From: Liolophura sinensis
Lineage: Eukaryota > Mollusca > Polyplacophora > Chitonida > Chitonidae
Direction: 5' to 3'
Length of the DNA stretch: 64,000 nucleotides
Assembly: GCF_032854445.1 (NCBI RefSeq)
Contig: NW_027018089.1
Location: 22,627-86,626 of the forward strand
Shown here: one piece after another, positions 46,126 to 59,200 of the stretch
Layout: the number at the start of each line of letters is the position of its first letter
Position numbering within the stretch: position 1 is the first letter of the stretch
Position numbers and translations under genes: made by a program
Notes under the pieces: model-generated
The model's input: only the letters and a program-made list of their open reading frames with translations
Databases searched by the model: none
Told to the model about the DNA's origin: nothing

Positions 46126-48870
46126 GTGCACAGCAACGGCTCTTACTCCATGGAAACCAGGGAAATTTGCAATTTTTCAACAGCTGCCGATGCCTGGATC
46201 AATTCCGCGTCTTTTGGCACCTTATTCATGTGGGTCTGTGGTCAGTTGTACTTTTTACAGCAGACTGTATCAAGTACCTTGTGTTTTTCATGTACAAAAG
46301 GTGTGGTTTTTCTACACGTAGATAAAGACATTGAGATTGTCTTAGACTTAGAAGTAAGGCAATTGCTGGGTGAGTTAAATGGGCTTAGCCCAAAGATTTG
46401 ACGTCTTCTGGGCTACCGAAGGGCACATAACATATAGTCAAAAGTTGAATATAGTAATGACCAGTCGCGATGGTACATAGTACAGTGTAGCCGATTTCAA
46501 TTAACAAAAAGACCAGGCAAAAATGCAAAATTCGAAAAATTGTTCCAGTGCTGCTGGTAAGAGGCTAATCCGACGTATTTTGTGACGACAAATCGAATGG
46601 TGCAAACCGCGTTGCTCTCCGACCAATACTTTTGGCTGTAGTGACTATTGAATGATCATTGATGTCATAATCACGTGCCCAGCAACGGCTCTTACTCCAT
46701 GGAAACCAGGAAAATTTGCAATTTTTCAACAGCTGCCTATGCCTGGCTGAATTCCGCATCTTTTGGCACCTTATTCATGTGAATCTGTTGTCAGTTGTAC
46801 TTTTTACAGCAGACTGTATCAAGTACCTTGTGATTTTCATGTACAAAAGGTGTGGTTTTTCTACACGTAAATAAAGGCATTGAGATTGTCTTGCACTTAG
46901 AAGTAACACAATTGCTGGGTGAGTTAAATGCGCTTAGCCCAAAGATTTCAGGTCTTCTGGGCTACCGAAGGGCACATAACTTATAGTCAAAAGTTGAATA
47001 TAGTAATGACCAGTCGCGATTGTACAGAGAACAGTCTAGCCGGTTTCAATTAACAAAAAGACCAGGCAAAAATGCAAAAGTGGAAAAACTGTTCCAGTGC
47101 TACTAGTAAGAGGCTAATCCGACGTATTTTGTGACGAGAAATCGAATGGTGCAATCCGCGTTGATCTCCGACGAATACTTTTACCTGTAGTGACAATTGA
47201 ATGATCATTGATGTCATAAGCACGTGCCCAGCAACGGCTCTTACTCCATGGAAACCAGGGAAATTTGCAATTTTTCAACAGCTGCCGATGCCTGGCTCAA
47301 TTCTGCATCTTTTGGCACCTTACTGAAGTGGGTCAGTGATCACTTGTACTTTTTACAGCAGACTGTATCAAGTACCTTGTGTTTTTTATGTACAAAAGGT
47401 GTGGTTTTTCTACACGTAGATAAAGACATTGAGATTGTCTTGCACTTAGAAGTAAGGCAATTGCTGGGTGAGTTATATGGGCTTAGCCCAAAGATTTCAC
47501 GTCTTCTGGGCTACCGAAGGGCACATAACTTATAGTCAAAAGTTGAAAATAGTAATGACCAGTCGCGATTGTACAGAGTACAGTGTAGCCGATTTCAATT
47601 AACAAAAAGACCAGGCAAAAATGCAAAAGTGGAAAAACTGTTCCAGTGCTACTAGTAAGAGGCTAATCCGACGTATTTTGTGACGAGAAATCGAATGGTG
47701 CAAACCGCGTTGCTCTCCGACCAATACTTTTGGCTGTGGCGACAATTGAATGATCATTTATGTCATAATCACGTGCCCAGCAACGGCTCTTACTCCATGG
47801 AAACCAGGGAAATTTGCAATTTTTCAACAGCTGCCGATGCCTGCCTCAATTCCGCATCTTTTGGCACCTTACTGAAGTGGGTCAGTGTTCAGTTGTACTT
47901 TTTACAGCAGACTGTATCAAGTACCTTGTTTTTTTCATGTACAAATGGTGTGGTTTTTCTACACGTAGATAAAGATATTGAGATTGTCTTGGACTTAGAA
48001 GTAAGGCAATTGCTGGGTGAGTTAAATGGGCTTAGCCCAAAGATTTGACGTCTTCTGGGCTACCGAAGGGCACATAACATATAGTCAAAAGTTGAATATA
48101 GTAATGACCAGTCGCGATGGTACATAGTACAGTGTAGCCGATTTCAATTAACAAAAAGACCAGGCAAAATTGCAAAATTCGAAAAATTGTTCCAGTGCTG
48201 CTGGTAAGAGTCTAATCCGACGTATTTTGTGACGAGAAATCGAATGGTGCAAACTGCGTTGCTCTCCGACCAATACTTTTGGCTGTATTGACAATTGAAT
48301 GATCATTGATATCATAATCACGTGCGTATCAACGGCTCTTACTCCATGGAAACCAGGAAAATTTGCAATTTTTCAACAGCTGCCGATGCCTGGCTAAATT
48401 CCGCATCTTTTGCCACCTTATTCATGTGGGTCTGTTGTCAGTTGTACTTTTTACAGCAGACTGTATCAAGTACCTTGTGATTTTTATGTACAAAAGGTGT
48501 GGTTTTTCTACACGTAAATAAAGACATTGAGATTGTCTTGCACTTAGAAGTAACACAATTGCTGGGTGAGTTAAATGCGCTTAGCCCAAAGATTTCAGGT
48601 CTTCTGGGCTACCGAAGGGCACATAACTTATAGTCAAAAGTTGAATATAGTAATGACCAGTCGCGATTGTACAGACTACAGTGTAGCCGATTTCAATTAA
48701 CAAAAAGACCAGGTAAAAATGCAAAAGTGGAAAAACTGTTCCAGTGCTGCTGGTAAGAGGCTAATCCGACGTATTTTGTGACGAGAAATCGAATGGTGCA
48801 AACCGCGTTGCTCTCCGACCAATACTTTTGGCTGTAGTGACAATTGAATGATCATTGATGTCATAATCAC
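46126..48870 (+). repeat. Higher-order repeat unit, five-monomer deletion variant (2745 bp), copy 3
   Basis: It follows the same order as copies 1 and 2 for monomers 1 to 5, up to the GTGCGTATC monomer at ~48322. The sixth monomer (GTGCGTAGC type) is absent, and the next unit starts at 48871 with GTGCACAGC. Loss of exactly one monomer in register fits unequal exchange. Confidence 0.85.
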
Positions 48871-51800
48871 GTGCACAGCAACGGCTCTTACTCCATGGAA
48901 ACCAGGGAAATTTGCAATTTTTCAACAGCTGCCGATGCCTGCCTCAATTCCGCGTCTTTTGGCACCTTATTCATGTGGGTCTGTGGTCAGTTGTACTTTT
49001 TACAGCATACTGTATCAAGTACCTTGTGTTTTTCATGTACAAAAGGTGTGGTTTTTCTACACGTAGATAAAGACATTGAGATTGTCTTGGACTTAGAAGT
49101 AAGGCAATTGCTGGGTGAGTTAAATGGGCTTAGCCCAAAGATTTGACGTCTTCTGGGCTACCGAAGGGCACATAACATATAGTCAAAAGTTGAATATAGT
49201 AATGACCAGTCGCGATGGTACATAGTACAGTGTAGACGATTTCAATTAACAAAAAGACCAGGCAAAAATGCAAAATTCGAAAAATTGTTCCAGTGCTGCT
49301 GGTAAGAGGCTAATCCGACGTATTTTGTGACGACAAATCGAATGGTGCAAACCGCGTTGCTCTCCGACCAATACTTTTGGCTGTAGCGACAATTGAATGA
49401 TCATTGATGTCATAATCACGTGACCAGCAACGGCTCTTACTCCATGGAAACCAGGAAAATTTGCATTTTTTCAACAGCTGCCGATGCCTGGCTGAATTCT
49501 GCATCTTTTGGCACCTTATTCATGTGGGTCTGTTGTCAGTTGTACTTTTTACAGCAGACTGTATCAAGTACCTTGTGATTTTTATGTACAAAAGGTGTGG
49601 TTTTTCTACACGTAAATAAAGACATTGAGATTGTCTTGCACTTAGAAGTAACACAATTGCTGGGTGAGTTAAATGGGCTTATCCCAAAGATTTGACGTCT
49701 TCTGGGCTACCGAAGGGCACATAACTTATAGTCAAAAGATGAATATAGTAATGACCAGTTGCGATTGTACAGAGTACAGTGTAGCCGATTTCAATTAACA
49801 AAAACACCAGGCAAAAATGCAAAAGTGGAAAAACTGTTCCAGTGCAACTAGTAAGAGGCTAATCCGACGTATTTTGTGACGAGAAATCGAATGGTGCAAT
49901 CCGCGTTGCTCTCAGACCAATACTTTTGGCTGTAGCGACAATTGAATGATCATTTATGTCATAATCACGTGCCCAGCAACGGCTCTTACTCCATGGAAAC
50001 CAGGAAAATTTGCAATTTTTTAACAACTGCCGATGCCTGGCTCAATTCCGCATCTTTTAGAACCTTATAGATGTGGGTAAGTGATCAGTTGTACTTTTTA
50101 CAGCAGACTGTATCAAGTACCTTGTTTTTTTATGTACAAATGGTCTGGTTTTTCTACACGTAGATAAAGACAATGAGATTGTCTTGGACTTAGAAGTAAG
50201 ACAATTGCTGGGTGAGTTAAATGGGTTTAGCCCAAAGATTTGACGTCTTCTGGGCTACCGAAGGGCACATAACTTATAGTCAAAAGTTGAATATAGTAAT
50301 GACCAGTCGCGATTGTACAGAGTACAGTGTAGCCGATTTCAATTAACAAAAACACCAGGCAAAAATGCAAAAGTGGAAAAACTGTTCCAGTGCTGCTGGT
50401 AAGAGGCTAATCCGACGTATTTTGTGGCGAGAAATCGAAAGGTGCAAACCGCGTTGCTCTCCGACCAATATTTTTGGCTGTAGCGACAATTGAATGATCA
50501 TTGATGTCATAATCACGTGCGTAGCAACAGCTCTTACTCCATGGAAACCAGGAAAATTTGCAATTTTTCAACAGCTGCCGATGCCTGGCTAAATTCCGCA
50601 TCTTTTGGCACCTTATTCATGTGGGTCTGTTGTCAGTTGTACTTTTTACAGCAGACTGTATCAAGTACCTTGTGATTTTTATGTACAAAAGGTGTGGTTT
50701 TTCTACACGTAAATAAAGACATTGAGATTGTCTTGCACTTAGAAGTAACACAATTGCTGGGTGAGTTAAATGGGCTTAGCCCAAAGATTTCAGGTCTTCT
50801 GGGCTACCGAAGGGCACATAACTTATAGTCAAAAGTTGAATATAGTAATGACCAGTCGCGATTGTACAGAGTACAGTGTAGCCGGTTTCAATTAACAAAA
50901 AGACCAGGAAAAAATGCAAAAGTGGAAAAACTGTTCCAGTGCTGCTGGTAAGAGGCTAATCCGACGTATTTTGTGACGAGAAATCGAATGGTGCAAACCG
51001 CGTTGCTCTCCGACCAATACTTTTGGCTGTAGTGACAATTAAATGATCATTGATGTCATAATCACGTGCCCAGCAACGTCTCTTACTCCATGGAAACCAG
51101 GGAAATTTGCAATTTTTCAACAGCTGCCGATGCCTGGCACAATTCCGCATCTTTTGGCACCTTATAAATGTGGGTCAGTGTTTAGTTGTACTTTTTACAG
51201 CAGACTGTATCAAGTACCTTGTGTTTTTTTTGTACAAATGGTCTGGTTTTTCTACACGTAGATAAAGACATTGAGATTGTCTTGGACTTAGAAGTAAGAC
51301 AATTGCTGGGTGAGTTAAATGGGCTTAGCCCAAAGACTTGACGTCTTCTGGGCTACCGAAGGGCACATAACTTATAGTCAAAAGTTGAATATAGTAATGA
51401 CCAGTCGCGATTGTACAGAGTACAGTGTAGCCGATTTCAATTAACAAAAAGACCAGGTAAAAATGCAAAAGTGGAAAAACTGTTCCAGTGCTGCTGGTAA
51501 GAGGCTAATCCGACGTATTTTGTGACGAGAAATCGAATGGTGCAAACCGCGTTGCTCTCCGACCAATAGTTTTAGCTGTAGTGACAATTCAATGATCATT
51601 TATGTCATAATCACGTGCCCAGCAACGTCTCTTACTCCATGGAAACCAGGGAAATTTGCAATTTTTCAACAGCTGCCGATGCCTGTCTCAATTCCGCATC
51701 TTTTGGCACCTTACTGAAGTGGGTCAGTGTTCAGTTGTACTATTTACAGCAGACTGTATCAAGTACCTTGTGTTTTTTATGTACAAATGGTCTGGTTTTT

Positions 51801-53270
51801 CTACACGTAGATAAAGACATTGAGATTGTCTTGCACTTAGAAGTAACACAATTGCTGGGTGAGTTAAATGGGCTTAGCCCAAAGATTTGACGTCTTCTGG
51901 GCTACCGAAGGGCACATAACTTATAGTCAAAAGTTGAATATAGTAATGACCAGTCGCGATTGTACAGAGTACAGTGTAGCCGATTTCAATTAACAAAAAG
52001 ACCAGGTAAAAATGCAAAAGTGGAAAAAACTGTTCCAGTGCTGCTGGTAAGAGGCTAATCCGACGTATTTTGTGACGAGAAATCGAATGGTGCAAACCGC
52101 GTTGCTCTCCGACCAATACTTTTGGCTGTAGTGACAATTGAATGATCATTGATGTCATATTCACGTGCCCAGCAACGGCTCTTACTCCATGGAAACCAGG
52201 AAAATTTGCAATTTTTCAACAGCTGCCGATGCCTGGCTAAATTCCGCATCTTTTGGCACCTTATTCATGTGGGTCTGTTGTCAGGTGTACTTTTTACAGC
52301 AGACTGTATCAAGTACCTTGTGATTTTTATGTACAAAAGGTGTGGTTTTTCTACACGTAAATAAAGACATTGAGATTGTCTTGCACTTAGAAGTAACACA
52401 ATTGCTGGGTGAGTTAAATGGGCTTGGCCCAAAGATTTCAGGTCTTCTGGGCTACCGAAGGGCACATAACTTATAGTCAAAAGTTGAATATAGTAATGAC
52501 CAGTCGCGATTGTACAGAGTACAGTGTAGCCGGTTTTAATTAACAAAAAGACCAGGCAAAAATGCAAAAGAGGAAAAACTGTTCCAGTGCTACTAGTAAG
52601 AGGCTAATCCCACGTATTTTGTGACGAGAAATCGAATGGTGCATTCCGCGTTGCTCTCCGACCAATACTTTTGGCTGTAGCGACATTTGAATGATCATTT
52701 ATGTCATAATCACGTGCGTAGCAACGGCTCTTACTCCATGGAAACCATGGATATTTGCAATTTTTTAACAGCTGCCGATGCCTGGCCCAATTCCGCATCT
52801 TTTGGCACTTTATTCATGTGGGTCAGTTGTCAGTTGTACTTTTTACAGCAGACTGTATCAAGTACCTTGTGATTTTTATGTACAAAAGGTGTGGTTTTTC
52901 TACACGTAGATAAAGACATTGAGATTGTCTTGCACTTAGAAGTAAGACAATTGCTGGGTGAGTTAAATGGGCTTAGCCCAAAGATTTCAGGTCTTCTGGG
53001 CTACCGAAGGGCACATAACTTATAGTCAAAAGTTGAATATAGTAATGATCAGTCGCGATTGTACAGAGTACAGTGTAGCCGATTTCAATTAACAAAAAGA
53101 CCAGGTAAAAATGCAAAAGTGGAAAAAATGATCCAGTGCTGCTGGTAAGAGGCTAATCCCACGTATTTTGTGACGAGAAATCGAATGGTGCAAACCGCGT
53201 TGCTCTCCGACCAATAGTTGTGGCTGTAGTGACAATTGAATGATCATTGATGTCATAATCACGTCCCCAA

Positions 53271-56200
53271 GCAACGTCTCTTACTCCCATGGAACCAGGG
53301 AAATTTTGCAATTTTTCAACAGCTGCCGATGCCTGGCTCAATTCCGCATCTTTGGCACCTTACTGAAGTGGATCAGTGTTTAGTTGTACTTTTTATACAG
53401 CAGACTGTATCAAGTACCTTGTGTTTTTCACGTACAAATGGTGTGGTTTTTCTACACGTAGATAAAGACCATTGAGATTTGTCTTGCACTTAGAAGTAAG
53501 GCAATTGCTGGGTGAGTTAAATGGGCTTGGCCGAAAGATTTGTCGTCTTCTGGGCTACCGAAGGGCACATAACTTATAGTTAAAAGTTGAATATAGTAAT
53601 GACCAGTCGCGATTGTACAGAGTACAGTGTAGCCGATTTCAATTAACAAAAAGACCAGGCAAAAATGCAAAAGTGGAAAAAACTGTTCCAGTGCTGCTGG
53701 TAAGAGGCTAATCCGACGTATTTTGTGACGAGAAATCGAATGGTGCAAACCGCGTTTCTCTCCGTCCAATACTTTTGGCTGTAGCGACAATTGAATGATC
53801 ATTGATGTCATAATCACGTGCCCAGCAACGGCTCTTACTCCATGGAAACCAGGGAAATTTGCAATTCTTCAACAGCTTGCCGATGCCTGGCCCAATTCCG
53901 CATCTTTTGGCACTATACTGAGTTGGGTCAGTGTTTAGTTGTACTTTTTACAGCAGACTGTATCAAGTGCCTTGTGTTTTTCACGTACAAATGGTGTGGT
54001 ATTTCTACACGTAGATAAAGACATTGAGATTGTCTTGCACTTAGAAGTAACACAATTGCTGGGTGAGTTAAATGCGCTTAGCCCAAAGATTTCAGGTCTT
54101 CTGGGCTACCGAAGGGCACATAACTTATAGTCAAAAGTTGAATATAGTAATGACCAGTCGCGATTGTACAGAGTACAGTGTAGCCGATTTCAATTAACAA
54201 AAAGACCAGGTAAAAATGCAAAAGTGGAAAAACTGTTTCCAGTGCTGCTGGTAAGAGGCTAATCGGACGTATTTTGTGACGAGAAATCGAATGGTGCAAA
54301 CCGCGTTGCTCTCCAACCAATAGTTTTGGCTGTAGTGACAATTGAATGATCATTGATGTCATAATCACGTGCCCAGCAACGTCTCTTACTCCATGAAAAC
54401 CAGGGAAATTTGCAATTTTTCAACAGCTGCCGATGCCTGGCTCAATTCCGCATCTTTTGGCACCTTACTGAAGTGGATCAGTGGTTTAGTTGTACTTTTT
54501 ACAGCAGACTGTATCAAGTACCTTGTGTTTTTCACGTACAAATGGTGTGGTTTTTCTACACGTAGATAAAGACATTGAGATTGTCTTGCACTTAGAAGTA
54601 AGACAATTGCTGGGTGAGTTAAATGGGCTTAGCCCAAAGATTTGACGTCTTCTGGGCTACCGAAGGGCACATAACTTATAGTCAAAAGTTGAATATAGTA
54701 ATGACCAGTCGCGATTGTACAGAGTACAGTGTAGCCGATTTCAATTAACAAAAAGACCAGGTAAAAATGCAAAAGTGGAAAAACTGTTCCAGTGCTGCTG
54801 GTAAGAGGCTAATCCGACGTATTTTGTGACGAGAAATCGAATGGTGCAAACCGCGTTGCTCTCCGACCAATACTTTTGGCTGTAGTCACAATTGAATGAT
54901 CATTGATGTCATATTCACGTGCCCAGCAACGGCTCTTACTCGATGGAAACCAGGAAAATTTGCAATTTTTCAACAGCTGCCGATGCCTGGCTAAATTCCG
55001 CATCTTTTGGCACCTTATTCATGTGGGTCTGTTGTCAGGTGTACTTTTTACAGCAGACTGTATCAAGTACCTTGTGATTTTTATGTACAAAAGGTGTGGT
55101 TTTTCTACACGTAAATAAAGACATTGAGATTGTCTTGCACTTAGAAGTAACACATTTGCTGGGTGAGTTAAATGGGCTTGGCCCAAAGATTTCAGGTCTT
55201 CTGGGCTACCGAAGGGCACATAACTTATAGTCAAAAGTTGAATATAGTAATGACCAGTCGCAATTGTACAGAGTACAGTGTAGCCGATTTCAATTAACAA
55301 AAAGACACGTAAAAATGCAAAAGTGGAAAAACTTGTTCCAGTGTGCTGGTAAGAGGCTAATCCCACGTATTTTGTGACGAGAAATCGAATGGTGCAAACC
55401 GCGTTGCTCTCCGACCAATAGTTGTGGCTGTAGTGACAATTGAATGATCATTGATGTCATAATCACGTGCGTAGCAACGGCTCTTACTCCATGGAAACCA
55501 TGGATATTTGCAATTTTTCAACAGCTGCCGATGCCTGGCTAAATTCCGCATCTTTTGGCACCTTATTCATGTGGGTCTGTTGTCAGGTGTACTTTTTACA
55601 GCAGACTGTATCAAGTACCTCGTGTTTTTCACGTTCAAATGGTGTGGTTTTTCTACATGTAGATAAAGACATTGAGATTGTTTTGGACTTAGAAGTAAGG
55701 CAATTGCTGGGTGAGTTAAATGGGCTTAGCCCAAAGATTTGTCGTCTTCTGGTTACCGAAGGGCACATAACATATGGTCCAAAAGTTGAATATAGTAATG
55801 ACCAGTCGCGATGGTACATATTACAGTGTAGCCGATTTCAATAAACAAAAAGACCAGGCAAAATTGCAAAATTGGAAAAATTGTTCCAGTGCTGCTGACA
55901 AGAGGCTAATCCGACGTATTTTGTGACGACAAAATCGAATGGTGCAAACCGGGTTGCTCTCCGACCAATACTTTTGGCTGTAGTGACAATTGAATGATCA
56001 TTGATGTCATAATCACGTGCCCAGCAACGTCTCTTACTCCATGGAAACCAAAGAAATTTGCAATTTTTCAACAGCTGCCGATGCCTGGCTCAATTCCGCA
56101 TCTTTTGGCACCTTACTGAAGTGGGTCAGTGTTCAGTTGTACTTTTTACAGCAGACTGTATCAAGTACCTCGTGTTTTTCACGTTCAAATGGTGTGGTTT

Positions 56201-59200
56201 TTCTACATGTAGATAAAGACATTGAGATTGTTTTGACTTAGAAATAAGACAATTGCTGGGTGAGTTAAATGGGCTTGCCCAATGATTTCAGGTCTTCTGG
56301 CTACCGAAGGGCACATAACTTATAGTCAATAGTTGAATATAGTAATGACCAGTCGCGATTGTACAGAGTACAGTGTAGCCGGTTTTAATTAACAAAAAAC
56401 ACCAGGCAAATATGCAAAAGTGGAAAAACTGTTCCAGTGCAACTAGTAAGAGGCTAATCCGACGTATTTTGTGACGAGAAATCGAATGGTGCAATCCCCG
56501 TTGCTCTCCGACCAATACTTCTGGCTGTAGCGACCAATTGAATGATCATTTATGTCATAATCACGTGCGTAGCAACGGCTCTTACTCCATGGAAACCAGG
56601 AAATTTGCAATTTTCAACAGCTGCCGATGCCTGGCTCAATTCCGCATCTTTTGGCACCTTACTGAAGTGGGTCAGTGTTCAGTTGTACTTTTTACAGCAG
56701 ACTGTATCAAGTACCTTGTGTTTTTCACGTACAAAAGGTGTGGTTTTTCTACACGTAAATAAAGACATTGAGATTGTCTTGCAACTTAGAAGTAAGGCAA
56801 TTGCTGGGTGAGTTAAATGGGGCTTAGCCCAAAGATTTGACGTCTTCTGGGCTACCGAAGGGCACATAACTTATAGTCAAAAAGTTGAATATAGTAATGA
56901 CCAGTCGCGATTGTACAGAGTACAGTGTAGCCGATTTCAATTAACAAAAAGACCAGTAAAAATGCAAAGGTGGAAAAACTGTTCCAGTGCAGCATTGGTA
57001 AGAGGCTAATCCGACGTATTTATGACGAGAAATCGAATGGTGCAATCCGCGTTGCTCTCCGACCAATACTTTTGGCTGTAACGACAATTGAATGATCATT
57101 GATGTCATAATCACGTGCCCCAGCAACGGCTTCTTACTCCATGGAAACCAGGGAAATTTGCAATTTTTTCAACAGCTGCCGATGCCTGGCTCAATTCCGC
57201 ATCTTTTGGCACCTTACTGAAGTGGGTCAGTGTTCAGTTGTACTTTTTACAGCAGACTGTATCAAGTACCTTGTGTTTTTCACGTACAAAAGGTGTGGTT
57301 TTTCTACACGTAAATAAAGACTTTGAGATTTGTCTTGCAACTTAGAAGTAACACAATTGCTGGGTGAGTTAAATGGGCTTATCCCAAAGATTTGACGTCT
57401 TCTGGGCTACCGAAGGGCACATAACATATAGTCAAAAGTTGAATATAGTAATGACCAGTCGCGATTGTACAGAGTACAGTGTAGCCGATTTCAATTAACA
57501 AAAACACCAGGCAAAAATGCAAAAGTGGAAAAACTGTTCCAGTGCAACTAGTAAGAGGCTAATCCGACGTATTTTGTGACGAGAAATCGAATGGTGCAAT
57601 CCCCGTTGCTCTCCGACCAATACTCCTGGCTGTAGCGACAATTGAATGATCATTTATGTCATAATCACGTGCGTAGCAACGGCTCTTACTCCATGTGAAA
57701 CCAGGGAAATTTGCAATTTTTCAACAGCTGCCGATGCCTGGCTCAATTCCGCATCTTTTGGCACCTTACTGAAGTGGGTCAGTGTTCAGTTGTACTTTTT
57801 ACAGCAGACTGTATCAAGTACCTTGTGTTTTTCACGTACAAAAGGTGTGGTTTTTCTACACGTAAATAAAGACTTTGAGATTGTCTTGCACTTAGAAGTA
57901 ACACAAATTGCTGGGTGAGTTAAATGGGCTTATCCCAAAGATTTGACGTCTTCTGGGCTACCGAAGGGCACATAACATATAGTCAAAAGTTGAATATAGT
58001 AATGACCAGTCGCGATTGTACAGAGTACAGTGTAGCCGGTTTTAATTAACAAAAACACCAGGCAAATATGCCAAAAGTGGAAAACTGTTCCAGTGCAACT
58101 AGTAAGAGGCTAATCCGACGTATTTTGTGACGAGAAATCGAATGGTGCAATCCCCGTTGCTCTACGACCCATACTTCTGGCTGTAGCGACAATTGAATGA
58201 TCATTTATGTCATAATCACGTGCGTAGCAACGGCTCTTACTCCATGGAAACCAGGGAAATTTGCAATTTTTCAACAGCTGCCGATGCCTGGCTCAATTCC
58301 GCATCTTTTGGCACCTTACTGAAGTGGGTCAGTGTTTAGTTGTACTTTTTACAGCAGACTGTATCAAGTACCTTGTGTTTTTCACGTACAAAAGGTGTGG
58401 TTTTTCTACACGTAAATAAAGACATTGAGATTGTCTTGCACTTAGAAGTAAGGCAATTGCTGGTGAGTTTAAATGGGCTTAGCCCAAAGATTTGACGTCT
58501 TCTGGGCTACCGAAGGGCACATAACTTATAGTCAAAAGTTGAATATAGTAATGACCAGTCCGCGATTGTACAGAGTACAGTGTAGCCGATTTCAATTAAC
58601 AAAAAGACCAGGTAAAAATGCAAAGGTGGAAAAACTGTTCCAGTGCAGCTGGTAAGAGGCTAATCCGACGTATTTTGTGACGAGAAATCGAATGGTGCAA
58701 TCCGCGTTGCTCTCCGACCAATACTTTTGGCTGTAACGACAATTGAATGATCATTGATGTCATAATCACGTGCCCAGGCAACGGCTCTTACTCCATGGAA
58801 ACCAGGGAAATTTGCAATTTTTCAACAGCTGCCGATGCCTGGCTCAATTCCGCATCTTTTGGCACCTTACTGAAGTGGGTCAGTGTTCAGTTGTACTTTT
58901 TACAGCAGACTGTATCAAGTACCTTGTGTTTTTCACGTACAAAAGGTGTGGTTTTTCTACACGTAAATAAAGACTTTGAGATTGGTCTTGCACTTAGAAA
59001 GTAACACAATTGCTGGGTGAGTTAAATGGGCTTATCCCAAAGATTTGACGTCTTCTGGGCTACCGAAGGGCACATAACATATAGTCAAAAGTTGAATATA
59101 GTAATGACCAGTCGCGATTGTACAGAGTACAGTGTAGCCGATTTCAATTAACAAAAACACCAGCAAAAATGCGAAAGTGGAAAACTGTTCCAGTGCAACT

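Larger units (their letters stand above)
25461..53270 (+). repeat. Satellite array, subfamily C (main regular block)
   Basis: About 50 monomers, most exactly 549 bp. Common markers are GATTGTACAGAGTACAG, CATGTACAAAAGGTGTGG, GACCAGGCAAAAATGC, the palindrome AATGATCATT and TAATCACGTG. Several monomer types are interspersed, for example TTATTCATGTGGGTCTGTTG versus TTACTGAAGTGGGTCAGTG, and GTGCCCAGC versus GTGCACAGC, GTGCGTAGC or GTGCGTATC. Minus-strand open frames of 64-170 codons recur at fixed phase. No gene is recognised. Confidence 0.96.
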
